Shown here piece by piece: positions 48,134 to 56,486 of a DNA stretch of 64,000 nt. Below the pieces are notes generated by a model that was not told where the DNA came from, searched no databases, and saw only the letters and a program-made list of their open reading frames with translations. The position numbers and the translations under genes are program-made. Positions within the stretch are counted from its first letter, which is position 1, and the number at the start of each line of letters is the position of its first letter. The DNA lies in NCBI GenBank assembly GCA_003538135.1, contig DPOR01000009.1:29984-93983 (forward strand). The letters run 5' to 3'. This DNA is from Oscillospiraceae bacterium. GTDB taxonomy: Bacteria; Bacillota; Clostridia; Oscillospirales; Acutalibacteraceae.

Positions 48134-49228
48134 ATGAGACTCATAGACCGCAAGATCGTCCTTGAGGACGGCAGCGAGTACTACGGATACGGCTTCGGCA
48201 GCTATACCGACAGAGTGTGCGAAATAGTTTTCAACACCTCCATGGTCGGCTATCAGGAGATAGTCTCCGACCCGTCGTATACTGATCAGATGGTCGTTAT
48301 GACATATCCGCTTATAGGAAATTACGGAATAACCGACGATGATTTTGAGTGCAAAAACCCGAGCCTCGGCGGTCTTATCGTGTATGACTACAACGATATG
48401 CCCTCAAACTTCAGATACACAAAGACGCTCTCTGAGCTGCTGGAGGAGAACGGGATTCCCGGAATCTCCGGCGTTGACACGAGAAAGCTCACGCGCAGCA
48501 TACGCGACCTGGGCTCGCGCCGCGTGCTCATAACCTCGCCCGATATTCCGGCGGAGGTCGCGGTTGAGATAATCAAAAATACTGCGGTCGCCCACGATGC
48601 TGTCAGCCGCGTCAGCTGCAAAAAGCGCTGGTATTCGCGCACCTCGAACCCGCAGTTTAACGTCGTAGCCATTGACTGCGGCATGAAGCTCAATATCGTG
48701 CGCAGCTTAAATAAATTCGGCTGCAACGTCGTTGTCGTACCCTATGACACGCCGGCCGAGGAGATAGAGTTCATGAAGCCCGACGGAGTGTTCCTCTCGA
48801 ACGGTCCCGGTGACCCCGAGGACGTGACCCCGGTCATAGAGACGGTAAAGGCGCTGCGCGGCAAATATCCGATATTCGGCATCTGCCTCGGACATCAGAT
48901 GATATCCCTCGCCTACGGCGCAAAGACATATAAGCTCAAGTTCGGTCACCGCGGCGGAAACCACCCGGTTATGAACCTCGACACGAATAAGATAGAGATA
49001 ACCTCGCAGAACCACAGCTACGCCGTTGACCCGAAGTCGGTCGAGGGCACGGGGCTCGAAATTACGCACATAAACCTTCTCGACAACACCGTTGAGGGAG
49101 TCAGATGCGAGAAGGATCTTGTGTTCAGCGTGCAGTATCATCCCGAGAGCGCCCCCGGTCCGCAGGACAGCAGCTATCTGTTCGGTCAGTTTATCGACTG
49201 TATGAAGGAGGCGAAGGGACGTGCCTAA
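48134..49228 (+). CDS. carA: Carbamoyl phosphate synthase small (glutaminase) subunit
   Basis: A 364-residue subunit that hydrolyses glutamine and passes ammonia to CarB. The N-terminal half shows GFGSYTDRVCEIVFNTSMVGYQEIVSDPSYTDQM. The class I glutaminase half shows LSNGPGDPEDVTPV, the nucleophile in FGICLGHQMISLAYGAKTYKLKFGHRGGNHPV, and VQYHPESAPGPQDSSYLF. It overlaps carB by 8 bases, so the subunits are translationally coupled. Confidence 0.97.
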   Translation: MRLIDRKIVLEDGSEYYGYGFGSYTDRVCEIVFNTSMVGYQEIVSDPSYTDQMVVMTYPLIGNYGITDDDFECKNPSLGGLIVYDYNDMPSNFRYTKTLSELLEENGIPGISGVDTRKLTRSIRDLGSRRVLITSPDIPAEVAVEIIKNTAVAHDAVSRVSCKKRWYSRTSNPQFNVVAIDCGMKLNIVRSLNKFGCNVVVVPYDTPAEEIEFMKPDGVFLSNGPGDPEDVTPVIETVKALRGKYPIFGICLGHQMISLAYGAKTYKLKFGHRGGNHPVMNLDTNKIEITSQNHSYAVDPKSVEGTGLEITHINLLDNTVEGVRCEKDLVFSVQYHPESAPGPQDSSYLFGQFIDCMKEAKGRA

Positions 49229-52200
49229 GAGAACTGATATAAAAAAGGTGCTCGTTATCGGCTCGGGCCCGATAGTCATCGGTCAGGCGGCCGAATTCGA
49301 CTATGCGGGAACTCAGGCGTGCCTCGCCCTGCGTGAGGAGGGCTACGAGGTCGTGCTTGCGAACTCGAACCCCGCTACGATAATGACAGACACCACAATA
49401 GCCGATAAGGTCTATATGGAGCCGCTGACGCTCGAATATCTCGCGCGTATCTGCCGCTATGAGCGCCCGGACGCGATAGTCCCCGGCATCGGCGGTCAGA
49501 CGGGACTGAACCTCGCCATGCAGCTCGCCAAAAAAGGCGTGCTCAAGGAGTGCGAAATAGAACTGCTCGGCACCGACGCGGACAGCATAGAGCGCGCAGA
49601 GGACAGAGAGCTGTTCAAGGAGCTGTGCGAGAGCATAGGTGAGCCGATTGTTCCCTCGCAGATAACCTACAGCATAGAAGAGGGACTTGAGGCGGCGGAG
49701 AAGATAGGCTATCCCGTTATCCTGCGCCCCGCATTCACCCTCGGCGGCACGGGCGGCGGCTTCGCCTACGACCCCGACGAGATGCGCGACATGATGAAGA
49801 ACGCCCTTGCGCTCTCTCCCGTGCATCAGGTGCTCGTCGAAAAGAGCATAAAGGGCTACAAAGAGATAGAATACGAGGTGATACGCGACGCCAACGACAC
49901 CGCTATCACCGTCTGTAATATGGAAAACCTTGACCCCGTCGGCATACACACCGGCGACTCGGTAGTTGTCGCGCCCAGTCAGACGCTGACCAACAAGGAA
50001 TATCATATGCTCAGGGATTCGGCATTAAAGATTATCCGCGCTCTCGGCGTAAAGGGAGGCTGCAACGTCCAGTTTGCGCTCGACCCGCATTCGTTCCGCT
50101 ACTATGTCATAGAAGTAAACCCGAGAGTTTCGCGCTCCTCCGCCCTCGCTTCAAAGGCGAGCGGATATCCGATAGCGCGCGTCTCGGCGAAGATAGCGGT
50201 AGGCATGAACCTGCATGAGATACAGCTTGCCAATACCCCGGCCAGCTTCGAGCCCTCGCTCGACTATGTCGTGACCAAGATGCCGCGCTTCCCGTTTGAC
50301 AAGTTCCCCGCCGCGCACAACACGCTTTCGACCCAGATGAAGGCGACGGGCGAGGTCATGAGCGTCGGACGCAGCTTCGAGGAGAGCCTGCTCAAGGCGA
50401 TACGCTCGCTCGAAGAGGGCAAGAATCACCTGCATATGGAGAAGTTCGACTCGTCGAGGATGAGCATTGACGAGCTGCTCGAATATATAAAAGAGGGTAC
50501 TGACGACCGAATATATGCAATATCCCAGCTGATGTGGATGGGCGTTGACCCGTCGATTATCTGCGATATAACGCATATCGATATGTTTTTCCTCGACAAG
50601 ATAAAGAAGATAGTCGATTTCGAGAAGGAGATGGAGGGGAATCCCGACTCCGATATTCTTCTGCGCGAGGCGAAGCGTCTCGGCTTCTCCGACTCATATA
50701 TAGCCGAGCTTTGGAAAAGGAGCGAGGACGAGATATATGAGCGCAGATGCAATGAGAATATCTTCCCGACCTATAAGATGATCGACACCTGCGCGAGCGA
50801 GTTTGACAGCTATGTGCCCTATTTCTACTCGACCTACGCGAGCGAGAACGAGTCCGTAGTATCGGATAAAAAGAAGATAATCGTTTTGGGCTCTGGCCCC
50901 ATTCGAATAGGGCAGGGTGTTGAGTTCGACTATTCTACCGTCCACGCCGTCCACGCTATCCGCGAGCTCGGCTATGAGGCGATAGTTATCAACAATAACC
51001 CCGAGACGGTTTCTACAGACTACACCACTGCCGACAAGCTCTATTTCGAGCCCCTGACGACAGAGGATGTCATGAATATAGTCAACCTCGAAAAGCCGGA
51101 GGGCGTTATAGCCACTCTCGGCGGTCAGACCGCCGTCAACCTTGCCGCTTCGCTTGCAAAGCGCGGAGTGAAGATAATCGGCACGGACTGCGACGCTATA
51201 GAGCGCGCGGAGAACAGAGACGCGTTTGACGCGGTTATAAAATCCCTCGGCATTCCGAACCCGAAGGGCGAGGCGGTCACGGATATCGAAACAGGCGCGG
51301 CTGTTGCCGCCCGTATCGGCTACCCCGTCCTCGTGCGCCCGAGCTTCGTGCTCGGCGGCAGGGCTATGGAGATAGTGGCGAACGAGGAGATGCTCAGAAA
51401 GTATCTCAGAAATGCCGTTGATGTCGATGAGGATAAGCCCGTGCTTATTGACAAATATGTCATGGGCAAGGAGGTCGAGATAGACGCCATCTGCGACGGC
51501 ACCGAGGTGTTTATCCCTGGCATAATGGAGCTCGTCGAGCGTACCGGTGTCCACTCGGGCGACAGCACGAGCGTATATCCGCCTTTCTCAATCTCGCAAA
51601 AGGTCAGAGACACGATAGCCGAATACACCACGAAGCTCGGTCTCGGCATAGGCATAGTCGGACTGTTCAATATACAGTTTATAGTTGACGGCGACGACAA
51701 CGTCTATGTTATCGAGGTCAATCCCCGCGCATCGAGAAGCGTGCCGTTTCTTTCGAAGTCCACCGACTGCAACCTTGTTCGCATAGCGACAAAGGTCATG
51801 CTCGGTCAGAGCCTGCGCGAGCAGGGTATAACCGATATGCGCCTGCCCGACGGCAAACGCTGGTATGTCAAAGCGCCCGCCTTCTCGTTCGAGAAGCTGA
51901 CCGGTATGGACGCATATCTCTCGCCCGAGATGAAGTCCACAGGCGAAGCGATAGGCTACGACAAGCGCCTCAACAGAGCGCTCTACAAGGCGCTCCAGGC
52001 GTCCGGAGTCAAGATGAAGGAATACGGCACGGTCATAGTTACCCTTGCCGATGAGGACAAGGAGGAGGCTCTGCCGCTTGTCGAGCGGTTCTACCATTTC
52101 GGCTTCAACATCGAGGCGACCGCCGGAACTGCGGCGTTCCTCAAGAAGCACGGTATACGCACCCGCGTTCGCGGCAAGCTCAGCGAGGGCAGCACGGAAA

Positions 52201-52418
52201 TCCTCGACTCCATAAGAGCGGGCTATGTCAGCTATGTTATCAACACGCGTGCGGTTCTCTCCGGCTCTCATTTTGAGGACGGAGTTGAGATACGCCGCTG
52301 CGCCGTTCAAAACGGAGTGACGATTTTTACATCGCTTGATACTGTAAAGATAGTCCTTGACGTCCTCGAGGAGATAACCCCCGAGATATCGACCATAAAC
52401 GGCGACGGCGAAAACTGA
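49221..52418 (+). CDS. carB: Carbamoyl phosphate synthase large subunit
   Basis: A 1065-residue enzyme making carbamoyl phosphate from bicarbonate, ammonia and two ATP. Two homologous halves each carry an ATP-grasp domain: the first starts KKVLVIGSGPIVIGQAAEFDYAG, the second KKIIVLGSGPIRIGQGVEFDYS. Each has a VLVEKSIKGYKEIEYEV / VLIDKYVMGKEVEIDA stretch. A C-terminal MGS-like allosteric domain (from about 930) ends the protein. GTG start at 49221 lies inside carA, after AAGGGAC. With no arginine or other pyrimidine genes nearby, product use is shared. A terminator follows. Confidence 0.97.
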   Translation: MPKRTDIKKVLVIGSGPIVIGQAAEFDYAGTQACLALREEGYEVVLANSNPATIMTDTTIADKVYMEPLTLEYLARICRYERPDAIVPGIGGQTGLNLAMQLAKKGVLKECEIELLGTDADSIERAEDRELFKELCESIGEPIVPSQITYSIEEGLEAAEKIGYPVILRPAFTLGGTGGGFAYDPDEMRDMMKNALALSPVHQVLVEKSIKGYKEIEYEVIRDANDTAITVCNMENLDPVGIHTGDSVVVAPSQTLTNKEYHMLRDSALKIIRALGVKGGCNVQFALDPHSFRYYVIEVNPRVSRSSALASKASGYPIARVSAKIAVGMNLHEIQLANTPASFEPSLDYVVTKMPRFPFDKFPAAHNTLSTQMKATGEVMSVGRSFEESLLKAIRSLEEGKNHLHMEKFDSSRMSIDELLEYIKEGTDDRIYAISQLMWMGVDPSIICDITHIDMFFLDKIKKIVDFEKEMEGNPDSDILLREAKRLGFSDSYIAELWKRSEDEIYERRCNENIFPTYKMIDTCASEFDSYVPYFYSTYASENESVVSDKKKIIVLGSGPIRIGQGVEFDYSTVHAVHAIRELGYEAIVINNNPETVSTDYTTADKLYFEPLTTEDVMNIVNLEKPEGVIATLGGQTAVNLAASLAKRGVKIIGTDCDAIERAENRDAFDAVIKSLGIPNPKGEAVTDIETGAAVAARIGYPVLVRPSFVLGGRAMEIVANEEMLRKYLRNAVDVDEDKPVLIDKYVMGKEVEIDAICDGTEVFIPGIMELVERTGVHSGDSTSVYPPFSISQKVRDTIAEYTTKLGLGIGIVGLFNIQFIVDGDDNVYVIEVNPRASRSVPFLSKSTDCNLVRIATKVMLGQSLREQGITDMRLPDGKRWYVKAPAFSFEKLTGMDAYLSPEMKSTGEAIGYDKRLNRALYKALQASGVKMKEYGTVIVTLADEDKEEALPLVERFYHFGFNIEATAGTAAFLKKHGIRTRVRGKLSEGSTEILDSIRAGYVSYVINTRAVLSGSHFEDGVEIRRCAVQNGVTIFTSLDTVKIVLDVLEEITPEISTINGDGEN

Positions 52419-52449
52419 TTGCATCAACCCTTATATCTATAGTGAAAGA

Positions 52450-52476
52450 CCTCCCCTAAGCGGGAGGCCTTTTGCG
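52450..52476 (+). terminator. Rho-independent terminator of the nucleotide operon
   Basis: CCTCCC at 52450-52455 pairs with GGGAGG at 52462-52467, followed by CCTTTTGCG. Confidence 0.7.
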
Positions 52477-52572
52477 TTATAAAAATTTTCGGTATTAGAG
52501 AGGAACCTGATTTCCCTTTCGGCTTTCATATACAAAATATATTAGCAAGATTTTCACTCCGTCTGCAACAAA

Positions 52573-52606
52573 AAACGGGAGACACTCCTTCGAATGTCTC
52601 CCGTTT
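52573..52606 (-). terminator. Terminator of the NifU-like/GGGtGRT operon
   Basis: AAACGGGAGACA at 52573-52584 pairs with TGTCTCCCGTTT at 52595-52606; on minus TTTTTTGTTGC follows. Confidence 0.85.
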
Positions 52607-52632
52607 ATTCATGCTTTTATCGGGTATCCCGA

Positions 52633-53631
52633 TTATTTCATAGCCTCTTCGACTGCAACGGCGCAGGCGACGGTCGCGCCGACCATCGGGTTGTTGCCCA
52701 TGCCGATAAGACCCATCATCTCGACGTGCGCCGGAACGGAGGAGGAACCTGCGAACTGGGCGTCGGAGTGCATACGGCCCATGGTGTCGGTCATGCCGTA
52801 GCTGGAGGGGCCTGCCGCCATGTTGTCGGGGTGCAGGGTGCGGCCCGTGCCGCCGCCGGAAGCGACGGAGAAATAGTTGACGCCGTTCTCGACGCACCAC
52901 TTCTTGTAGGTGCCTGCAACCGGATGCTGGAAGCGGGTCGGGTTGGTGGAGTTTCCGGTGATGGAAACTCCGACGTTCTCAAGCTTCATGATAGCCACGC
53001 CCTCGGGAACGTTGTCTGCGCCGTAGCACTTGACGTCGGCTCTCGGGCCGTTGGAATAAGCCTTCTTCTCGGTGACGGTGACAGTCTCCGAATAGGGGTC
53101 AAACTCCGTCTTGCAGTATGTGAAGCCGTTTATGCGGGAGATTATCATAGCGGCATCCTTGCCGAGGCCGTTGAGGATAACTCTCAGGGGCTTTGTTCTG
53201 ACCTTGTTCGCGTTGAGGGCTATTTTGATAGCGCCCTCTGCTGCGGCGAAGCTCTCATGACCTGCGAGGAAGCAGAAGCACTCCGTCTCCTCGGAGAGGA
53301 GCATCTTTCCGAGGTTGCCGTGGCCGAGGCCGACCTTGCGGTTTTCGGCGACGGAGCCGGGAATGCAGAAGGACTGGAGACCGATGCCGATTGCGGCAGC
53401 GGCGTCCGCAGCCTTGACAGCGCCGCTCTTTATTGCGATGGCGCAGCCGACGGTGTATGCCCAAACAGCGTTATCGAAGCAGATGGGCTGGGTACCTCTG
53501 ACGATCTTGTCGCAGTCGATGCCCTTTGCAAGAGTTATATCTTTGCACTCCTCGATGGAGGAAATGCCGTACTCAGCGAGAACGGAATTGATTTTGTCAA
53601 CTCTTCTCTCATAGTTTTCAAATAATGCCAT
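52633..53631 (-). CDS. GGGtGRT protein
   Basis: A 332-residue soluble protein that matches the conserved anaerobe family named after its GGGTGRT motif, here at about residue 265-275 (SVASGGGTGRTLHPDNMAAGPSSYGM). Other stretches: GIDCDKIVRGTQPICFDNAVWAYTVGCAIA, GIGLQSFCIPGSVAENRKVGLGHGNLG, ECFCFLAGHESFAAAEGAI and MGLIGMGNNPMVGATVACAVAVEEA. Its function is not established to my knowledge. It is 14 bases downstream of a NifU-like scaffold gene and cotranscribed, implying a role linked to iron-sulfur or sulfur chemistry. ATG follows AAGGAGG. Confidence 0.82.
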   Translation of the reverse strand: MALFENYERRVDKINSVLAEYGISSIEECKDITLAKGIDCDKIVRGTQPICFDNAVWAYTVGCAIAIKSGAVKAADAAAAIGIGLQSFCIPGSVAENRKVGLGHGNLGKMLLSEETECFCFLAGHESFAAAEGAIKIALNANKVRTKPLRVILNGLGKDAAMIISRINGFTYCKTEFDPYSETVTVTEKKAYSNGPRADVKCYGADNVPEGVAIMKLENVGVSITGNSTNPTRFQHPVAGTYKKWCVENGVNYFSVASGGGTGRTLHPDNMAAGPSSYGMTDTMGRMHSDAQFAGSSSVPAHVEMMGLIGMGNNPMVGATVACAVAVEEAMK

Positions 53632-53645
53632 TGTCCGTATCCTCC

Positions 53646-54338
53646 TTACTCTTTGCGCGGGTCGATATACTTGGCGGCCTCGGCGAATCTGCCGTAGGTG
53701 CCTACCGACTTGTCGTATGCGGTCTGAGCGTCGTCGCCCTTCTTGATGAAGTCGGTCATCTTGCCCAGAGACACGAACTCGTAGCCTATAACCTGATCGT
53801 CCTCGTCGAGAGCCATTCTGGTGACATAGCCCTCTGCCATCTCAAGATAGCGCACGCCCTTGTATCTTGTGCCGTACATTGTGCCGACCTGCGAACGAAG
53901 TCCCTTGCCGAGGTCCTCGAGTCCCGCGCCGACATTAAGTCCGTCATCCGAGAAAGCGGACTGGGAGCGGCCGTAGACTATCTGAAGGAACAGCTCGCGC
54001 ATAGCGGTGTTGATAGCGTCGCAGACGAGGTCGGTGTTCAGAGCCTCGAGAATGGTCTTGCCGGGGAGGATCTCACTGGCCATAGCGGCGGAGTGGGTCA
54101 TGCCCGAGCAGCCGATGGTCTCAACGAGAGCTTCCTCGATAATGCCCTCCTTGATGTTGAGCGAGAGCTTGCAGGCGCCCTGCTGAGGAGCGCACCAGCC
54201 CACACCGTGGGTGAAGCCGGAGATGTCCTTTATCTCATAAGCCTTTATCCATTTGCCCTCTTCGGGAATGGGAGCAGGACCGTGGTTCGGACCCTTTTTG
54301 ACAATACACATATTCTCTACTTCTTGAGTATAATTCAT
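53646..54338 (-). CDS. NifU-like iron-sulfur cluster scaffold-related protein
   Basis: A 230-residue protein. Its middle resembles the U-type scaffold fold: ACKLSLNIKEGIIEEALVETIGCSGMTHSAAMASEILPGKTILEALNTD (compare the IscU/NifU 'CG...ASSSxMTE...GKxxxEA' pattern). Cysteines at WCAPQQGAC, GCSGMTH and LVCDAI could bind metal, though the canonical IscU triad spacing is not fully kept. The C-terminal part is specific to the family paired with GGGtGRT proteins. First gene of the two-gene operon with its own consensus promoter. ATG follows AAAGGAGAC. Confidence 0.75.
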   Translation of the reverse strand: MNYTQEVENMCIVKKGPNHGPAPIPEEGKWIKAYEIKDISGFTHGVGWCAPQQGACKLSLNIKEGIIEEALVETIGCSGMTHSAAMASEILPGKTILEALNTDLVCDAINTAMRELFLQIVYGRSQSAFSDDGLNVGAGLEDLGKGLRSQVGTMYGTRYKGVRYLEMAEGYVTRMALDEDDQVIGYEFVSLGKMTDFIKKGDDAQTAYDKSVGTYGRFAEAAKYIDPRKE

Positions 54339-54379
54339 ACACGTAGTCTCCTTTCGTTTTGTGTATCCCGTACGGAGCT

Positions 54380-54408
54380 ATTATATCAAAAAATTACAAG
54401 CGTATCAA
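54380..54408 (-). promoter_or_regulatory. Sigma-A promoter of the NifU-like/GGGtGRT operon
   Basis: TTGATA and TATAAT (minus) with a 17-base spacer. Confidence 0.75.
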
Positions 54409-54509
54409 TTACTTGGGACAAGGTTTTTTGAATTTTTAGCTTTGTGACAATCGTTCGGGGCTTTTTCGGTCAAAAATTATTTATTTTAGTCGCAATCCCG
54501 CCGCCGCGG

Positions 54510-54538
54510 TTGTCAATGCGGGGCGTTTATGGTATACT
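54510..54538 (+). promoter_or_regulatory. Sigma-A promoter of the LURP-one operon
   Basis: TTGTCA at 54510-54515 and TATACT at 54533-54538 with a 17-base spacer, 24 bases before the start codon. Confidence 0.65.
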
Positions 54539-54562
54539 GGAAAGCGGAAAGGGGGAGCTAAA

Positions 54563-55054
54563 GTGAAGCTCTATATCAAGCAAAAGGTCTTTTCGCTGAC
54601 CTCGAGATTCACCGTCAAGGATGAGAACGGGGACGACAGATATTTTGTTGAGGGTGAGTTCTTCTCTCTGCGCGGAAGGCTGCATATTTTAAACGCGCAG
54701 GGCGAGGAGATAGGGCAGATATACAGCCGCCTTTGGACTTTTTTGCCGCGCTTTATACTCGAGATAGGCGGCGAGGAGATAGCGGAGATAGTCAAGGAGT
54801 TCTCGTTTTTCCGCCCCGTATATTCGCTCGAAAATACCGACCTTCGCGTTGAGGGCGACTTCTGGGCGCACGAATATTCCCTCTACGACGGGGACAGGAA
54901 CATTATGAACATCCACAAGGAATGGTTCACCTGGGGCGACAGCTACGAGCTCGATATTTTAGACCCGAAATATGAGCTGATATCGCTCGGCATAGTCTTA
55001 GCAATAGATAAAGCCATGGCCGCGGCAAACACCGCATCCTCGGCATCGACTTAA
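54563..55054 (+). CDS. LURP-one-related (YxjI-like) protein
   Basis: A 163-residue Tubby-like beta-rich protein: KLYIKQKVFSLTSRFTVKDENGDDRYFVEGEFFSLRGRLHI, then EIGQIYSRLWTFLPRF, the LENTDLRVEGDFWAHEYSLYD and DSYELDILDPKYELISLGIVLAIDKAMA stretches. This matches bacterial LURP-one/YxjI proteins; function unknown, perhaps membrane-lipid binding by fold analogy. GTG start at 54563 follows AAGGGGGAG. First gene of a likely three-gene operon with the amidohydrolase (10 bases on) and YcxB-like gene. Confidence 0.82.
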   Translation: MKLYIKQKVFSLTSRFTVKDENGDDRYFVEGEFFSLRGRLHILNAQGEEIGQIYSRLWTFLPRFILEIGGEEIAEIVKEFSFFRPVYSLENTDLRVEGDFWAHEYSLYDGDRNIMNIHKEWFTWGDSYELDILDPKYELISLGIVLAIDKAMAAANTASSAST

Positions 55055-55064
55055 AGGAGAAAAA

Positions 55065-55892
55065 ATGAAGGATTATCATATTTTTGCAAATCACGCCCAT
55101 GTTTTTCCCGAGGAGGCAAAACCGGGCTGCGGAATAGACTCGCTCAAAGCGCTCATGGACGAGTGCTCTATAGAGCGGGCGGTCTGCTTCGCGCCGTTTC
55201 CGTCGCAGTATGAAGATTATAATATGCCCGGCGACTGTATAAGCTGGCTTGCGGACGCGATAAAGGGCGACGAGTCCCTTGTCGGCTTCGGCACGGTGGA
55301 CTTTGATTCGGGCGATATAAAGGCTCAGGTCAACAGAATCGCAGACTTCGGCTTCAGGGGCATAAAGCTCCATCCGGCATATCAGGAGTTCAATATCATG
55401 GGCGACAAGGCGTGCGAGGTCTATTCCGCTGCGCAGGAGCGCGGGCTTTTTCTGTCGTTCCACACGGGGCTGCACTGGCACCGCATAGCGGACTACCGGC
55501 CGCTGCTCTTCGATGAGGTCGCATGGAACTTCCCGCGCCTTAAATTCAGCATGGAGCACGTCGGCGGCTATCACTTCTTCCGCGAGGCGCTCGCCGTTAT
55601 CTGCAACAACCATCACCGCGCGAGCGACCCGAGGCGCGTATATGCGGGTCTGACGAGCATTATGCCGGACGACAACGGTCTGCCGGATTACTGGACTTTG
55701 ACCGATGACGAGCTTTTGACGCTCATTCATCAGGGGGACGACGACTGCGCGATATTCGGGCTCGACTTCCCGTATAAAAAAGCCGGCTACGCAAAGGCGC
55801 TGATAAACAGGATACTCGCTCTCGACATCTCCGAGGAGGCGAAAGAGGGGATCCTCGGAAAAAATCTCGAGCACGCGCTCGGCATGGACTGA
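55065..55892 (+). CDS. Amidohydrolase-family (PF04909-type) protein
   Basis: A 275-residue TIM-barrel hydrolase or decarboxylase. Metal-binding candidates are the N-terminal NHAHVFPEE (HxH), His in FRGIKLHPAYQEFN, FHTGLHWH and the late LDFPY aspartate, the order expected for amidohydrolase superfamily 2. The substrate is unknown; the group includes aromatic and sugar-acid decarboxylases as well as amidohydrolases. ATG follows AAAGGAG. It lies between the LURP-one and YcxB-like genes. Confidence 0.82.
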   Translation: MKDYHIFANHAHVFPEEAKPGCGIDSLKALMDECSIERAVCFAPFPSQYEDYNMPGDCISWLADAIKGDESLVGFGTVDFDSGDIKAQVNRIADFGFRGIKLHPAYQEFNIMGDKACEVYSAAQERGLFLSFHTGLHWHRIADYRPLLFDEVAWNFPRLKFSMEHVGGYHFFREALAVICNNHHRASDPRRVYAGLTSIMPDDNGLPDYWTLTDDELLTLIHQGDDDCAIFGLDFPYKKAGYAKALINRILALDISEEAKEGILGKNLEHALGMD

Positions 55893-55906
55893 AAACGGAG
55901 AAACAT

Positions 55907-56425
55907 ATGCTTATAGTTACCGCAAACTGCAAAAACACATTTGACTCATATCTTAAATATGTCCACTACACGGACGGCAAGCGCAGAAGGACGCGCTTCT
56001 CGGGCGCTACGGGCTGGCTTATTATCGCCTGCGCCGCAGCGGTCACAGTCAGCTTCGTAAAAATCGGCGGCAACATCTTTCTCTATGTTGTAAGCGCCGT
56101 GCTCCTCATCTGCGCGGCGGCATATCTTTATATCCAGTATCTTGCGCCGTACAGGGCATTTAAAAAGCTCGACAAGTCGTTTCTTGCCGAGCAGGAATTT
56201 GATTTTTACGAGGACAAATTGGAGCTCATCGAGCACGGCGAAAAGCGCATAAAGCGCGTCATACCGTATTCGAAGATACAGAAGGTCTGCGAGACGAAGC
56301 ACGCTTTTTATATTTATATCGCCGCAGACAGCGCGTTTATTCTGACGAAAACCGCACTTAGCTCATCGTCTGTAGAACGCCTGAGGAATCTGTTTAAAGA
56401 TAAGGGAATAAAGATAGAGGAATAA
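55907..56425 (+). CDS. YcxB-like membrane protein
   Basis: A 172-residue protein with two adjacent membrane helices near residues 36-80 (GWLIIACAAAVTVSF; FLYVVSAVLLICAAAYLYIQYLAPYRAFK) and a C-terminal PH-like beta domain (FDFYEDKLELIEHGEKRIKRVIPYSKIQKVCETKHAFYIYIAADSAFILTK). This layout is that of YcxB family proteins, function unknown. Last gene of the operon; a bidirectional terminator follows. Confidence 0.8.
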   Translation: MLIVTANCKNTFDSYLKYVHYTDGKRRRTRFSGATGWLIIACAAAVTVSFVKIGGNIFLYVVSAVLLICAAAYLYIQYLAPYRAFKKLDKSFLAEQEFDFYEDKLELIEHGEKRIKRVIPYSKIQKVCETKHAFYIYIAADSAFILTKTALSSSSVERLRNLFKDKGIKIEE

Positions 56426-56434
56426 CAAAAATAA

Positions 56435-56474
56435 AAATCAGCTCCCTGCAAAATTTTCCGCGGGGAGCTGATTT
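56435..56474. terminator. Bidirectional terminator
   Basis: AAATCAGCTCCC at 56435-56446 pairs with GGGAGCTGATTT at 56463-56474, with T-rich flanks on both strands. It separates the YcxB-like gene from convergent gdhA. Confidence 0.85.
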
Positions 56475-56486
56475 GTTATATATTTT

